The notes below the pieces were generated by a model that was given only the letters and a program-made list of their open reading frames with translations, had not been told where the DNA came from and made no database searches. DNA of 64,000 nucleotides from a virus. This document shows positions 23,075 through 30,925 of the stretch, in pieces (the first letter of the stretch is position 1; the number at the start of each line of letters is the position of its first letter). The stretch is taken from IMG/VR virus record IMGVR_UViG_3300042923_000502, positions 1-64,000 of that record. One strand, given 5' to 3'. The position numbers and the translations under genes were made by a program.

Positions 23075-25396
23075 TCAAGCCACAGAGTCATTATGCACCC
23101 CATTGTACTCGAAAAGCAAATCGTCAATAATATCCCTAAGCCCAGCGTCACTATTATACATCTCCTCTATTATATATTTTTGATACATTTCAAATGGAAT
23201 TGTTCCGTCTAATATGTCACACAAGAACGTATTGCGTCTCAAGTTCTCAAATTTCTTCAACGCAGCGTTAATAGTTCTTGCTTGACCTATAATAACCAAA
23301 AATTCCTCAGCTCTCGTCCATGCTACATATAATAGATTGGCATTAAGTTGGTGTGTATGAGCCTTATCACTAATAGATATTACTCCTTTAGCAGCAGAGC
23401 CTTGACTCTTATGCATCGTCATACATGCCGACAACAACAACTTGGCAAGCTCCGAACTCTTAAATTGTACAACATCTCTTTCAAATTGAATGGTTAGAAT
23501 TCTACTCTCAACATTGATATCAATAATGGTTCCTGTGTCTCCATTCATAATATCAACCTCTTGTTCGTATTGATTTATTACTCTATACGTATTAACATTG
23601 TTTAGAACTCTATCTCCAACTCTAAAGAATATTTCATTTCCCTCTTTAATTATTTTAATCTCACTTGTTAATTCATCCATCTTAGGATTAAGAATCTCTT
23701 GCAATATATTGTTAATATGGAATGTTCCCAAATCTCCCTTTTTAGTAGGAGAAAGAACCATTAACTCTTCTGCTGTGTAGGTCTTAATCATTCTATTGAA
23801 GTAATGCAAGTAAGCTTCTTCTACTTGATGTTGTGGACAAGAAACAAAAATACAATTCTTACCAAACTTCTTAACACCAACAAAATTGTCTTCAATGAAC
23901 TTTTCACCTAAGCGTGTCTTTGTTGCAATATCAAGTATTCCACCCTCTTTTTGACGGAACACAATATCAAGTAACGTAATAGGGAATACTCCACTTTGTT
24001 GACAATCAAATAAGAAGTTTCCTGCGGATACACTTGGTATTTGAAAGCTATCACCAATGAATAAGATTCTAACATTTGGATTGACAAGTTTGTAAAGTAG
24101 AATCTTAGCTAATTTAACGTCACACATAGAGCTTTCATCTACAATTACAAAGTCTTCATCAACTACCATTGCACCAAATCCTTCTTCATCCATACCTACA
24201 CCTACTTTTTTGTGAATCGTAAAAGCATCTCTCTTAGTGTACTTCTTCAATACTTTAGACGCTTTACCTGTAGGAGCAAGTAGTGCGAAACTTAACATAA
24301 GTTCTTCTGCAAGTTCAATTACCAACTTTTGCAAGAAGCTTTTACCAGTTCCCGCATAACCAATTAGGAATCCGACAGAGTTTTTCTTAATATTGTAGAA
24401 TAAATCTTTTTGTTGAGAAGTCAATGTTACATCGTATTTCTTTTCCATTCTTTCAATAAAGTCTTCAACATCAAAATTCAATTCTTTCGAATTTTCTTGA
24501 AGTTGTTTCAATTTATGTGACACTTGTACTTCCAATTTGAAATTGCTCTCAAGTGCATATTTGCCATCAATCTCTATGATGTCTTCAACTTTAGGCAACT
24601 CATTAGATATAAGATTCTTTTTAAGCTTTAATAGCTTATAAGATTCTGAGATCAATTTGTCTTTGAGGATGTAGGTGTCTCCATTGTTCTCCACTTCTCT
24701 TATGACAAACCTTATTGCTGCATGAATTCTAAATTGACTATCCTCTTCTATACCCATTAGAAGTGCAATTTCATCTGCCGTTTTAAACCCTATTCCTGCG
24801 AAGTCTGTCATGATGTAAGGATTTTCTCTTAGCTTTTCCGCTAATGTTTTAGCATTAGCATATCTACCAAGCAATTTACGAAGCATACTATAGTCCAACA
24901 TTGGAAACTCATTGTGAAGCTCAAGCAGCTCAAGGTTCTTTAGAATTTTTTCTCTAAATATAGGATATGTGATTTCTCCAAACCCATACACCTTCTTGTA
25001 TTCAAACGTATCATCTTTCAACATTTGAATGATGTCCTGACCTTCGTATACATCCATTATGGAACGATATTGCAAGTCAGTTACAAGCATTTTAATAAAT
25101 GCCGCTTGTTGTTCAGGAGTAGATGGAGTGTCTTGGTGCATTCTATTAATTTTGTAGCTCCATCCCCACTTGGGATCATTTTTATCAAGAGTAGCTGTCA
25201 TAAGGTAAATTGCACCAATATTAAGCCTATGAATAACTCCATTTACAGACAAGTTCCCATACTTGTTTACATGAATATTATCCAATGCATAGTCTTCATC
25301 GTTTACAAGACTTACACCGTAACTTCCCCACCCGCTCTCTTCTCTATAAGCTATTTCGCGGTCTATTCTTACTTCAACTTGGATTTTCTCGCTCAT
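23075..25396 (-). CDS. recD2: RecD2-type superfamily 1B DNA helicase
   Basis: 773 residues from the ATG behind GGAAGGGAGGAATC; 16 earlier in-frame codons lack a site. N-terminal helix-hairpin-helix-like region (DFAGIGFKTADEIALLMGIE, ~170). Helicase motifs in order: GYAGTGKSFL (I), VIVDESSMCD (II), FIGDSFQIPSV (III), LSACMTMHKSQGSA (V) and LLYVAWTRAEEFL (VI). A 5'-3' helicase without RecBC; likely works in replication fork or recombination processing. Driven by a promoter 49 bases upstream. Confidence 0.93.
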   Translation of the reverse strand: MSEKIQVEVRIDREIAYREESGWGSYGVSLVNDEDYALDNIHVNKYGNLSVNGVIHRLNIGAIYLMTATLDKNDPKWGWSYKINRMHQDTPSTPEQQAAFIKMLVTDLQYRSIMDVYEGQDIIQMLKDDTFEYKKVYGFGEITYPIFREKILKNLELLELHNEFPMLDYSMLRKLLGRYANAKTLAEKLRENPYIMTDFAGIGFKTADEIALLMGIEEDSQFRIHAAIRFVIREVENNGDTYILKDKLISESYKLLKLKKNLISNELPKVEDIIEIDGKYALESNFKLEVQVSHKLKQLQENSKELNFDVEDFIERMEKKYDVTLTSQQKDLFYNIKKNSVGFLIGYAGTGKSFLQKLVIELAEELMLSFALLAPTGKASKVLKKYTKRDAFTIHKKVGVGMDEEGFGAMVVDEDFVIVDESSMCDVKLAKILLYKLVNPNVRILFIGDSFQIPSVSAGNFLFDCQQSGVFPITLLDIVFRQKEGGILDIATKTRLGEKFIEDNFVGVKKFGKNCIFVSCPQHQVEEAYLHYFNRMIKTYTAEELMVLSPTKKGDLGTFHINNILQEILNPKMDELTSEIKIIKEGNEIFFRVGDRVLNNVNTYRVINQYEQEVDIMNGDTGTIIDINVESRILTIQFERDVVQFKSSELAKLLLSACMTMHKSQGSAAKGVISISDKAHTHQLNANLLYVAWTRAEEFLVIIGQARTINAALKKFENLRRNTFLCDILDGTIPFEMYQKYIIEEMYNSDAGLRDIIDDLLFEYNGVHNDSVA

Positions 25397-25444
25397 TGAT
25401 TCCTCCCTTCCTTCTTGTCTACTCACGCTCAAGAATATAATCAT

Positions 25445-25473
25445 ATTATATCATTTTATCTTGCACTTGTCAA
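25445..25473 (-). promoter_or_regulatory. Promoter of recD2, conserved-spacer family
   Basis: TTGACA (25473-25468), TATAAT (25450-25445), spacer with CAAGATAAAATGA. Confidence 0.85.
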
Positions 25474-25487
25474 CCTGTTTATGTAAA

Positions 25488-25550
25488 AGCGGCGACATTT
25501 ATTTTTCATAGGGAAAGGGGTTTGGTCGGTAGCTATTAGAGGTCGCCGCT
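25488..25550. repeat. Inverted repeat between divergent recD2 and tubRZ
   Basis: AGCGGCGAC (25488-25496) and GTCGCCGCT (25542-25550), perfect 9-bp arms, unusually GC-rich for this genome. Could be a terminator-like structure, an operator or part of the centromere. Confidence 0.5.
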
Positions 25551-25591
25551 CTTACTTTCCCATTGTTCTCTTTGATTGGTTTTTTAATACA

Positions 25592-25660
25592 TATAATGAA
25601 GAAAAAATATTTTCGTCTACAAAGGAATATACCCGTCCATACTCTAATATTATGGAGTAT
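25592..25660 (+). promoter_or_regulatory. tubRZ control region
   Basis: TATAAT at 25592-25597 with only a weak -35 upstream, followed by the dyad ATACTC (25639-25644)/GAGTAT (25655-25660). The dyad is a candidate operator for the TubR-like protein, which in known type III systems binds its own promoter region. No obvious iteron array is present. Confidence 0.4.
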
Positions 25661-25692
25661 AAACAAAAATCCTCAAGAATGGAGGACGCAAG

Positions 25693-25977
25693 GTGGATCA
25701 ATACTTTAATGAAGTTGTCAAAAGCCTTACTATCGAAGATACAATGATTTTAGGCATCCTCAAGGACAATGACGCAATATCTAAACAACGCTCCATCAAG
25801 GTTAATATGGTTCAAAAAATGAGTGAATCAACCGAAGCAAAATTCAGGAAGTCTATTGATAGGCTTACCGCTTTGCAATTTGTTGTTCCTAACAAAGACT
25901 ACAAGGAACATGGTCTATTCATTTCTCACTACGGCTTACATGCATTACAAAATATATTAACTAATATGGGAGAGTGA
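25693..25977 (+). CDS. tubR-like: TubR-like winged-helix DNA-binding protein
   Basis: 94 residues, GTG start behind GGAGG. The sequence fits a winged helix: DTMILGILKDNDA, then SESTEAKFRKSIDRL as recognition-helix region, then QFVVPNKDYKEHGLFISHYG as wing. Four bases separate it from the TubZ gene. In type III partition systems TubR binds centromere DNA (tubC) and links it to TubZ filaments. Identification rests on fold pattern plus adjacency to TubZ; tubC itself was not found. Confidence 0.65.
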   Translation: MDQYFNEVVKSLTIEDTMILGILKDNDAISKQRSIKVNMVQKMSESTEAKFRKSIDRLTALQFVVPNKDYKEHGLFISHYGLHALQNILTNMGE

Positions 25978-25981
25978 AATA

Positions 25982-27106
25982 ATGTCCATTGCTGTTATTG
26001 GGTTAGGTGGTGCTGGTGGTAATATTGCTAACGAATCATCGTTACTTGGTATTCCGTCTGGTGCAATTAATTTTTCAAGCAAAGATTTGGACTCTATTGA
26101 CGTTAAACACAAACTTAAAGTTATGGGTTCGGAAGGTGTTGGTCACGATAGAAACTTGGCGATTTCACTTATGCACGAACACTACCCTATGGTTATCAAA
26201 TTTGTTAAAGATAACTTCTCTAATCCAGCAATTGAAATTATATTCCTTCCCTTCGCTTCCGGCGGTGGCAGCGGATCAGGTATCGCGCCAATGTTAGCGG
26301 AAATACTTATGTATGAAATGACAGATAAAGTAATAGTGCCTATGCCGATAATCCCAGACGAATCAGAAGTGCTAACATTCCAAGAAAACTCATATAATGC
26401 ACTTAGCGAATTGTCAAAGTTAAACCTTTGCATATTGCCTATTGATAATAATGAGGTCAAGAAACACAATAAGGCATTTAAAAGTCAAGTCTTTGACATT
26501 ACGAACAAGACATCTGTATCATTGTTGCACAAGCTTGTTTCTTATACCGAAAAGGCTTCTAAGAATGGTAACTTTGATAATCGTGACTTACTTTCAGTAT
26601 TCTCTCAAAAAGGCATGTCAATAATATCGGAAGTTGACATTACATCTCTTCCTAAAGCAAATATAACATCTACTGGAATAGCGGAATCAATTTTTGAATC
26701 ATGGGAAACATCTATATTCGCTCCTATTGAATATGATCAAGTTGCTAAGTGCGCATTCATATTCGATGGTCAGGAATCCATTATCGAACATATTAACTAC
26801 GAAAAGATTTTCTCAAAGTTTGATCATGGTGTACCAATTGATATATTGGAAGGATATTATGAAGAACACAATGGTAAAATTATTACCGCTCTTACAGGAC
26901 TTCCGTGGTGCGTTTCTCGTATGAATACCATGGATTCCCTTATTGAAAGTAGCAAAGTCAAAGCGGAAGCTATTATCAAAACAATGGAAAATGAGCATCA
27001 ATTCGTACCAAAAACACATGATTTTAGCCAAAAATTGCGACAAAATTCTTCAAAAAGTGATAAAAATGTCGCAGTTTTAGATATTTTAAGCAAATATAAA
27101 AGATAA
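25982..27106 (+). CDS. tubZ: TubZ-like tubulin/FtsZ-family GTPase
   Basis: 374 residues. IGLGGAGGN (6-14) is the first nucleotide loop and FASGGGSGSG (~91-100) the tubulin signature, followed by a long helix-rich C-terminal half. It is diverged from cell-division FtsZ and ends in a short basic tail (KLRQNSSKSDKNVAVLDILS), as TubZ proteins do for TubR binding. It probably forms treadmilling filaments that segregate a circular low-copy replicon, implying a plasmid-like prophage state; the alternative is a PhuZ-like role in positioning DNA in infected cells. Confidence 0.85.
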   Translation: MSIAVIGLGGAGGNIANESSLLGIPSGAINFSSKDLDSIDVKHKLKVMGSEGVGHDRNLAISLMHEHYPMVIKFVKDNFSNPAIEIIFLPFASGGGSGSGIAPMLAEILMYEMTDKVIVPMPIIPDESEVLTFQENSYNALSELSKLNLCILPIDNNEVKKHNKAFKSQVFDITNKTSVSLLHKLVSYTEKASKNGNFDNRDLLSVFSQKGMSIISEVDITSLPKANITSTGIAESIFESWETSIFAPIEYDQVAKCAFIFDGQESIIEHINYEKIFSKFDHGVPIDILEGYYEEHNGKIITALTGLPWCVSRMNTMDSLIESSKVKAEAIIKTMENEHQFVPKTHDFSQKLRQNSSKSDKNVAVLDILSKYKR

Positions 27107-27121
27107 AGGAGAGATTTTCTT

Positions 27122-27268
27122 ATGAAAACAACCGAAATGATTCCAAATGTTAGTGAAAAAACGATGAAATCATTGGCTGAAGCGGTAATTAGCAAGAAAT
27201 TGTTCTTGACGAAAGATGGAAGCAATTTGTTATTATCAATGAATATTCTCCAATATAATCAAGGATAA
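27122..27268 (+). CDS. Small protein downstream of tubZ
   Basis: 48 residues (MKTTEMIPNVSEKTMKSLAE start) with AAAGGAGAG ahead of the ATG and 15 bases after tubZ. Helical, unknown. Its place suggests an accessory to partition (some systems have a third gene), but nothing in the sequence proves that. Confidence 0.6.
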   Translation: MKTTEMIPNVSEKTMKSLAEAVISKKLFLTKDGSNLLLSMNILQYNQG

Positions 27269-27279
27269 ACCTTTATAAT

Positions 27280-27313
27280 GTTTGGAGAGACGGACACTCA
27301 CCTCTCTCCAAAC
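27280..27313 (+). terminator. Hairpin ending the tub operon
   Basis: GTTTGGAGAGA/TCTCTCCAAAC, perfect 11 bp, but followed by C-rich sequence rather than U, so it may act as an RNA 3' stabiliser. Confidence 0.55.
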
Positions 27314-27350
27314 CTCCCCTCCCCTACCGAAAATGACCTCCCTCAAGTGA

Positions 27351-27370
27351 ATGTCATGATGTCATGACAT
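27351..27370 (+). promoter_or_regulatory. Operator-like palindrome
   Basis: ATGTCATGA-TG-TCATGACAT: perfect 9-base arms, 20-38 bases ahead of the RHH-like gene. A natural autoregulation site for that protein. Confidence 0.55.
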
Positions 27371-27407
27371 CGAACATACAATTGTTTTAAAGGCGGTGAA
27401 AGATAAT

Positions 27408-27695
27408 ATGGGGAAGAGTGGGAACACAAAACAACTAAGAATTGATGCCAAACATAGATTCCCGTTAAGGGTTAGTGAAGTGACTCACCAAGAGGTTGAA
27501 GCAATTTCTTTTCGACAAAATGTGTCATTGAATCTTTTGTATTGTGAAGCTATTGAATTCGCTATTACCAATCAATTATTTTTAAACCATCTTCAGGAAA
27601 AATATAAAAGAGACGAACGTAGAGGTCACTTTGTTTATCACCAAGATACTTCTACTCTTCGTAGAGGAAGGATGATTGATACATGGGATTCTTAG
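27408..27695 (+). CDS. Ribbon-helix-helix-like DNA-binding protein
   Basis: 95 residues from ATG nine bases after AGGCGGTG (a GTG at 27396 is an alternative). Residues ~17-50 (RFPLRVSEVTHQEVEAISF then QNVSLNLLYCEAIEFAI) show the strand-helix-helix pattern of Arc/CopG repressors. The tail is basic. It sits behind a 20-base palindrome, so it may be an autoregulated repressor, possibly plasmid copy-control. Overlaps the next gene by 13 bases. Confidence 0.55.
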   Translation: MGKSGNTKQLRIDAKHRFPLRVSEVTHQEVEAISFRQNVSLNLLYCEAIEFAITNQLFLNHLQEKYKRDERRGHFVYHQDTSTLRRGRMIDTWDS

Positions 27696-28003
27696 GTCAA
27701 TTCTTTTTTGGAAAGAAAGAAAAAGAAGCTTTGCTTGTTCACATCCCTTTTCGTCTTGTTAGTAGTATGGATGCCATGATCTACTTGCACAACTCCAACT
27801 CTCTTGAGATGGATCACATCAACTATGATGACATTGTAGAAGCTGGAGTGGAATTCATCGTTCGTCAATCATTGACGGTTCATCCACCAGAGCCACCTAC
27901 TACTCCAGAGCCTACTAGAAAACCGAAGAAACAAAATTCTACTCCTGTCTATTACGTCGAGGATCATATCGCCACTTCCAGAGGACGTAGCCAAATGAGA
28001 TGA
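27683..28003 (+). CDS. Partner of RHH-like gene, unknown
   Basis: 106 residues (MGFLGQFFFGKKEKEALLVH start). The N-terminal half resembles the upstream RHH gene in pattern (HIPFRLVSSMDAMIYLHNSN..); the C-terminal half is proline-rich and basic (PPEPPTTPEPTRKPKKQN), probably disordered. Overlapping genes imply coupled translation. Confidence 0.55.
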   Translation: MGFLGQFFFGKKEKEALLVHIPFRLVSSMDAMIYLHNSNSLEMDHINYDDIVEAGVEFIVRQSLTVHPPEPPTTPEPTRKPKKQNSTPVYYVEDHIATSRGRSQMR

Positions 28004-28028
28004 TCCTCACCTCTCAATTTCAAATGAG

Positions 28029-28081
28029 ACGAACGCTAGTATTGTCAGAATCAATTTGACTGGCATATGTGGAACGTTCGT
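28029..28081 (+). repeat. Two-tier hairpin after the RHH pair
   Basis: Outer ACGAACG (28029-28035)/CGTTCGT (28075-28081), inner GTCA/TGAC. The outer-plus-inner design resembles the intergenic family at 36-48 kb. Confidence 0.5.
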
Positions 28082-28089
28082 ACCCCCTG

Positions 28090-28139
28090 AATCTCCACAC
28101 GCTTACAACCTCTCCTAGAGCGTGTGGAGATTATTTTTC
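28090..28139 (+). terminator. Intrinsic terminator
   Basis: AATCTCCACACGC/GCGTGTGGAGATT, 13 bp, followed by TATTTTTCT. Confidence 0.9.
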
Positions 28140-28186
28140 TATTCTCCTATGAAAATATATAAATAAAAAATAAAACAATAAACATA

Positions 28187-28215
28187 TTGACATTTCTATC
28201 ATCATGTCGTATAAT
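28187..28215 (+). promoter_or_regulatory. Promoter of the recombinase gene, with embedded dyad
   Basis: TTGACA (28187-28192), 17 bases, TATAAT (28210-28215). The arms ATGTCGTA (28204-28211) and TACGACAT (28226-28233) flank -10 and the start site, so a bound protein would block initiation. Confidence 0.85.
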
Positions 28216-28254
28216 TAAGAAAAAATACGACATCGGCTAAAGGAGAGATTAAAT

Positions 28255-29334
28255 ATGGGTAGACCATTAATCAATGATAATGTAGTGATTTTGAATGAGC
28301 GGAATAAAGGCAAAAAAGAATTTAGAAATGTAGGCAAAGACATCTATCACTTCCTCTATCGCATCAATATTGGTCATGGCGAAGAACTTCAAAGTACCGC
28401 AGAAGCTTATGAGAGAGACATTAAGAGATTCTTTAAATTGATGTGGGGTAAAAATTTGGATCAACTAGAGATTGAAGACTTATACATCCTTCCATCCGAT
28501 ATTGAGAAGTATCAAACATATCTTGTTAACATGGGATTGAAGAGTAATACCGTAGACCGCAATATTAATGCGGTCAGATCATTGTACAACTACTTTGAAG
28601 AGAACGAATATCGTTACAAGTATGAAGATGAATGGGTATACATCACATCAAAGATTTTCAAGGGAATAAAAAGAGTTGATATTGATGACAAATCATCTTA
28701 CGGAACATTTGCACATGACGAAATGATGGAAATGATCGAATTAGCAAAAACTCTTGACAATGGTGAAACTAAGTCATTAGCTATTGAATTGGCAAGTGTA
28801 ACCTCTTTCCGACTTGAAGCTATTGCAAACATAAATAAGTCAGATTTTTTCTTTAAAAACAATACATGGGTTGCACGTGTATTTGATAAGAAAGTTGAAA
28901 ATGTTAAGGCTATACGCACAGACTTATATGATAGACTTATGGCTAATGCCGAAGGTAGAGAGAACTTGTTTGATTGTACAGCAAGAACATTGCAACGTAC
29001 CGTTGATCAATTGATTGATATGATGGGACTCGACAAAAAGGAAAGAAATCTTACCTTCCACTCTATCAAGAAGTATGGTATCAATGAAGTTGCCATGATG
29101 ACAAAAGGCGATATGAAAGCTATTTCCCTTCAAGGTAATCACTCGTCATTTGAAACTACCATGAAGTACTACCTTGCATATACAGAAGATTATTCAAAGA
29201 TGCCTTGTCTACAGATCGGTCAACCAATTGACACTACACCTCTCAATTCCTTGACAAAGGAACAATTGATTGAACTAATCAATTCAAGTAGTAGATCAAC
29301 ACAATACGAACTACTCAATAGTATCGGTCAATAG
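28255..29334 (+). CDS. Tyrosine recombinase
   Basis: 359 residues. N-terminal SAM-like core-binding domain (~35-120), C-terminal catalytic domain with Arg in VTSFRLEAI (~188), HSIKKYGINE (~271, HxxK in place of the usual HxxR), GNHSSFETTMKYYLAY (~295) giving the His and the nucleophilic Tyr. It may resolve multimers, integrate the phage, or act on the nearby inverted repeat. AAAGGAGAG stands seven bases before the start. Own promoter and terminator make it a single-gene unit. Confidence 0.88.
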   Translation: MGRPLINDNVVILNERNKGKKEFRNVGKDIYHFLYRINIGHGEELQSTAEAYERDIKRFFKLMWGKNLDQLEIEDLYILPSDIEKYQTYLVNMGLKSNTVDRNINAVRSLYNYFEENEYRYKYEDEWVYITSKIFKGIKRVDIDDKSSYGTFAHDEMMEMIELAKTLDNGETKSLAIELASVTSFRLEAIANINKSDFFFKNNTWVARVFDKKVENVKAIRTDLYDRLMANAEGRENLFDCTARTLQRTVDQLIDMMGLDKKERNLTFHSIKKYGINEVAMMTKGDMKAISLQGNHSSFETTMKYYLAYTEDYSKMPCLQIGQPIDTTPLNSLTKEQLIELINSSSRSTQYELLNSIGQ

Positions 29335-29342
29335 CACACAAA

Positions 29343-29375
29343 AAATAAGCCCTTCGAATGAAGGGTTTATTTTAC
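29343..29375 (+). terminator. Terminator of recombinase gene
   Basis: AAATAAGCCCTTC-GAAT-GAAGGGTTTATTTT, 13 bp with a U-rich right arm. Confidence 0.85.
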
Positions 29376-29381
29376 GTTTTC

Positions 29382-29511
29382 CGACAGGTTACATTTTTTG
29401 CGCTAATTAAAATAGTATTACTGAACTCTGTTAAATTTATTATATTCAGACTAAATTATATTCAGATAACAGTAATACTATTTTAATTAGCTAAACTTTT
29501 GTAACCTGTCG
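29382..29511. repeat. 130-base composite inverted repeat
   Basis: Outer arms CGACAGGTTACA (29382-29393)/TGTAACCTGTCG (29500-29511), inner arms of 21 perfect bases (29403-29423 with 29470-29490). The centre carries direct repeats TTATATTCAGA at 29440 and 29456. GGTTACATTTTTT recurs at 30294, just before the neighbouring gene's start. Candidates: recombination site, origin/resolution site or operator. Confidence 0.8.
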
Positions 29512-29524
29512 TGAAAATAATTTT

Positions 29525-30274
29525 TTACTCGATAATCGAATACCCATTGGCTTCGCCGTTTTTACCTGAAAACTTAACCCGGTATATTTTTATTAGTCCG
29601 TGTTGCTCTAGTGCATCCGTATACCTTCTAAAAGTTGGATCAGACATTATCAATTCCTCTTTTACATTTCTTGATGCCATTCGATACGTGTTGAGCGTTC
29701 CCTGTTTATGCTTAATGTATCCGTAAATGTAAAATGCATTTGTTCCTAAGTCCTTCTCGCTCATGCATTTATCAAATACGTCATAGTAAATCTTGTGCGT
29801 GTTTGCTACTTCGTAAAACGTTCCATCTAGCAATCCCTCTATCTCTGAGTCGGGATTCCTAAAAAAACTTTTCACAGGGTACTTGACTTTATAGTTCAAA
29901 TCCTGTATAATAGTCTTATATCCAAGTTCACTTTTTCTATCACTTATTGTCTCGAATTCAAGAAATCCACTATCTATTGTCCATGATAACGGATAGTCCG
30001 ATGTTGTACGTGTATATCCCATTGTATCAAGTACTCCATTGTTTTTGATAATATAATCTACGTTCTTGTCAATCGGTGACTTCTGCAACTTCTCTTTCAT
30101 CATTGCTTGCGTGATCTTCTCGTTTCTATAGTATTCACAATATCTATACAAATAGGTTGCGTAATAGTAATATGAATACGTAAATGCGTTATGTTTAGAT
30201 GATTTAAGATTATCACGTAAATCTTTGAAAATCTCGTTTGGTACGTAAATGTGATTTTTAATACGTGACTTCAT
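29525..30274 (-). CDS. Winged-helix-like protein, possible replication initiator
   Basis: 249 residues (MKSRIKNHIYVPNEIFKDLR start). The N-terminal third is tyrosine-rich and helical, the C-terminal ~60 residues (SRNVKEELIMSDPTFRRYTDALEQHGLIKIYRVKFSGK split across two helices and a wing) look like a winged helix. Plasmid Rep and DnaD-like initiators share this look, and the adjacent inverted repeat and TubZR fit a replicon module, but the assignment is inference. A copy of GGTTACATTTTTT lies in its own promoter region. Confidence 0.55.
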   Translation of the reverse strand: MKSRIKNHIYVPNEIFKDLRDNLKSSKHNAFTYSYYYYATYLYRYCEYYRNEKITQAMMKEKLQKSPIDKNVDYIIKNNGVLDTMGYTRTTSDYPLSWTIDSGFLEFETISDRKSELGYKTIIQDLNYKVKYPVKSFFRNPDSEIEGLLDGTFYEVANTHKIYYDVFDKCMSEKDLGTNAFYIYGYIKHKQGTLNTYRMASRNVKEELIMSDPTFRRYTDALEQHGLIKIYRVKFSGKNGEANGYSIIE

Positions 30275-30316
30275 ACATTACCTCTCTCCCTGTGGTTACA
30301 TTTTTTTGATATCATT

Positions 30317-30345
30317 AGTGTAATACAAAATTGATCGGTTGTCAA
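30317..30345 (-). promoter_or_regulatory. Promoter of the winged-helix gene
   Basis: TTGACA (30345-30340), 17 bases, TACACT (30322-30317). On the other strand the same place reads TTGTCA-AGTGTAAGATAAAAT, the conserved spacer motif, so a rightward promoter for 30381 may overlap it. Confidence 0.6.
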
Positions 30346-30380
30346 GTGTAAGATAAAATAAATTTAAGGAGCGTGTACTT

Positions 30381-30710
30381 ATGTCAACAGAATTAACAAG
30401 AATTATTGAATTCGTTCACAAGAACATTGAAAACTTTTACGGTGTCGAATTGACTGACCGCGAAAAACAGTTTATGCATGTTTACTACGTTATGCTTGAA
30501 CTAGCACTAGAAACAGAAAAGGAAGACGATGAAAGTGATTCGCAAATTATTGTCGATGAACTAGAGGAATCTTGGAATGAATTGATGGGTAGTGAAGATG
30601 GCTACACACTTGAAGATGTTTGTGGATGGGCTGAAAACAATGTTGATACTCTATTCGCTTTGTATCGTCAAGAAAAAGAAGTTGCAGATATGTATAGGGG
30701 GTTAGAGTGA
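30381..30710 (+). CDS. Acidic helical protein, unknown
   Basis: 109 residues (MSTELTRIIEFVHKNIENFY start), AAGGAGCG site. Strongly acidic middle (EKEDDESDSQIIVDELEESW). It overlaps the next gene (TGATG), so they are coupled. Confidence 0.65.
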   Translation: MSTELTRIIEFVHKNIENFYGVELTDREKQFMHVYYVMLELALETEKEDDESDSQIIVDELEESWNELMGSEDGYTLEDVCGWAENNVDTLFALYRQEKEVADMYRGLE

Positions 30711-30925
30711 TGTTCATTGTTATACAATATGACTTTAACAACATGGAAGATGATCTTGGTTTCGCTAAATGTTCCAATATTCTTGGCTACAAAAAGAGTT
30801 ACAATGAAGCATATCAATACATCTGTGAATTAGACAGCAATTACTATAAAGGATGGGACGGAATGACTTATCCTCATTATGACATTAAAGAAATTAAGGA
30901 GATACAAAATGAAAGTATACAATAA
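30710..30925 (+). CDS. Small protein, unknown
   Basis: 71 residues (MFIVIQYDFNNMEDDLGFAK start), tyrosine-rich. Start shares bases with the previous stop; its 3' end overlaps the pyrophosphohydrolase gene by 17 bases. No family recognised. Confidence 0.62.
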   Translation: MFIVIQYDFNNMEDDLGFAKCSNILGYKKSYNEAYQYICELDSNYYKGWDGMTYPHYDIKEIKEIQNESIQ

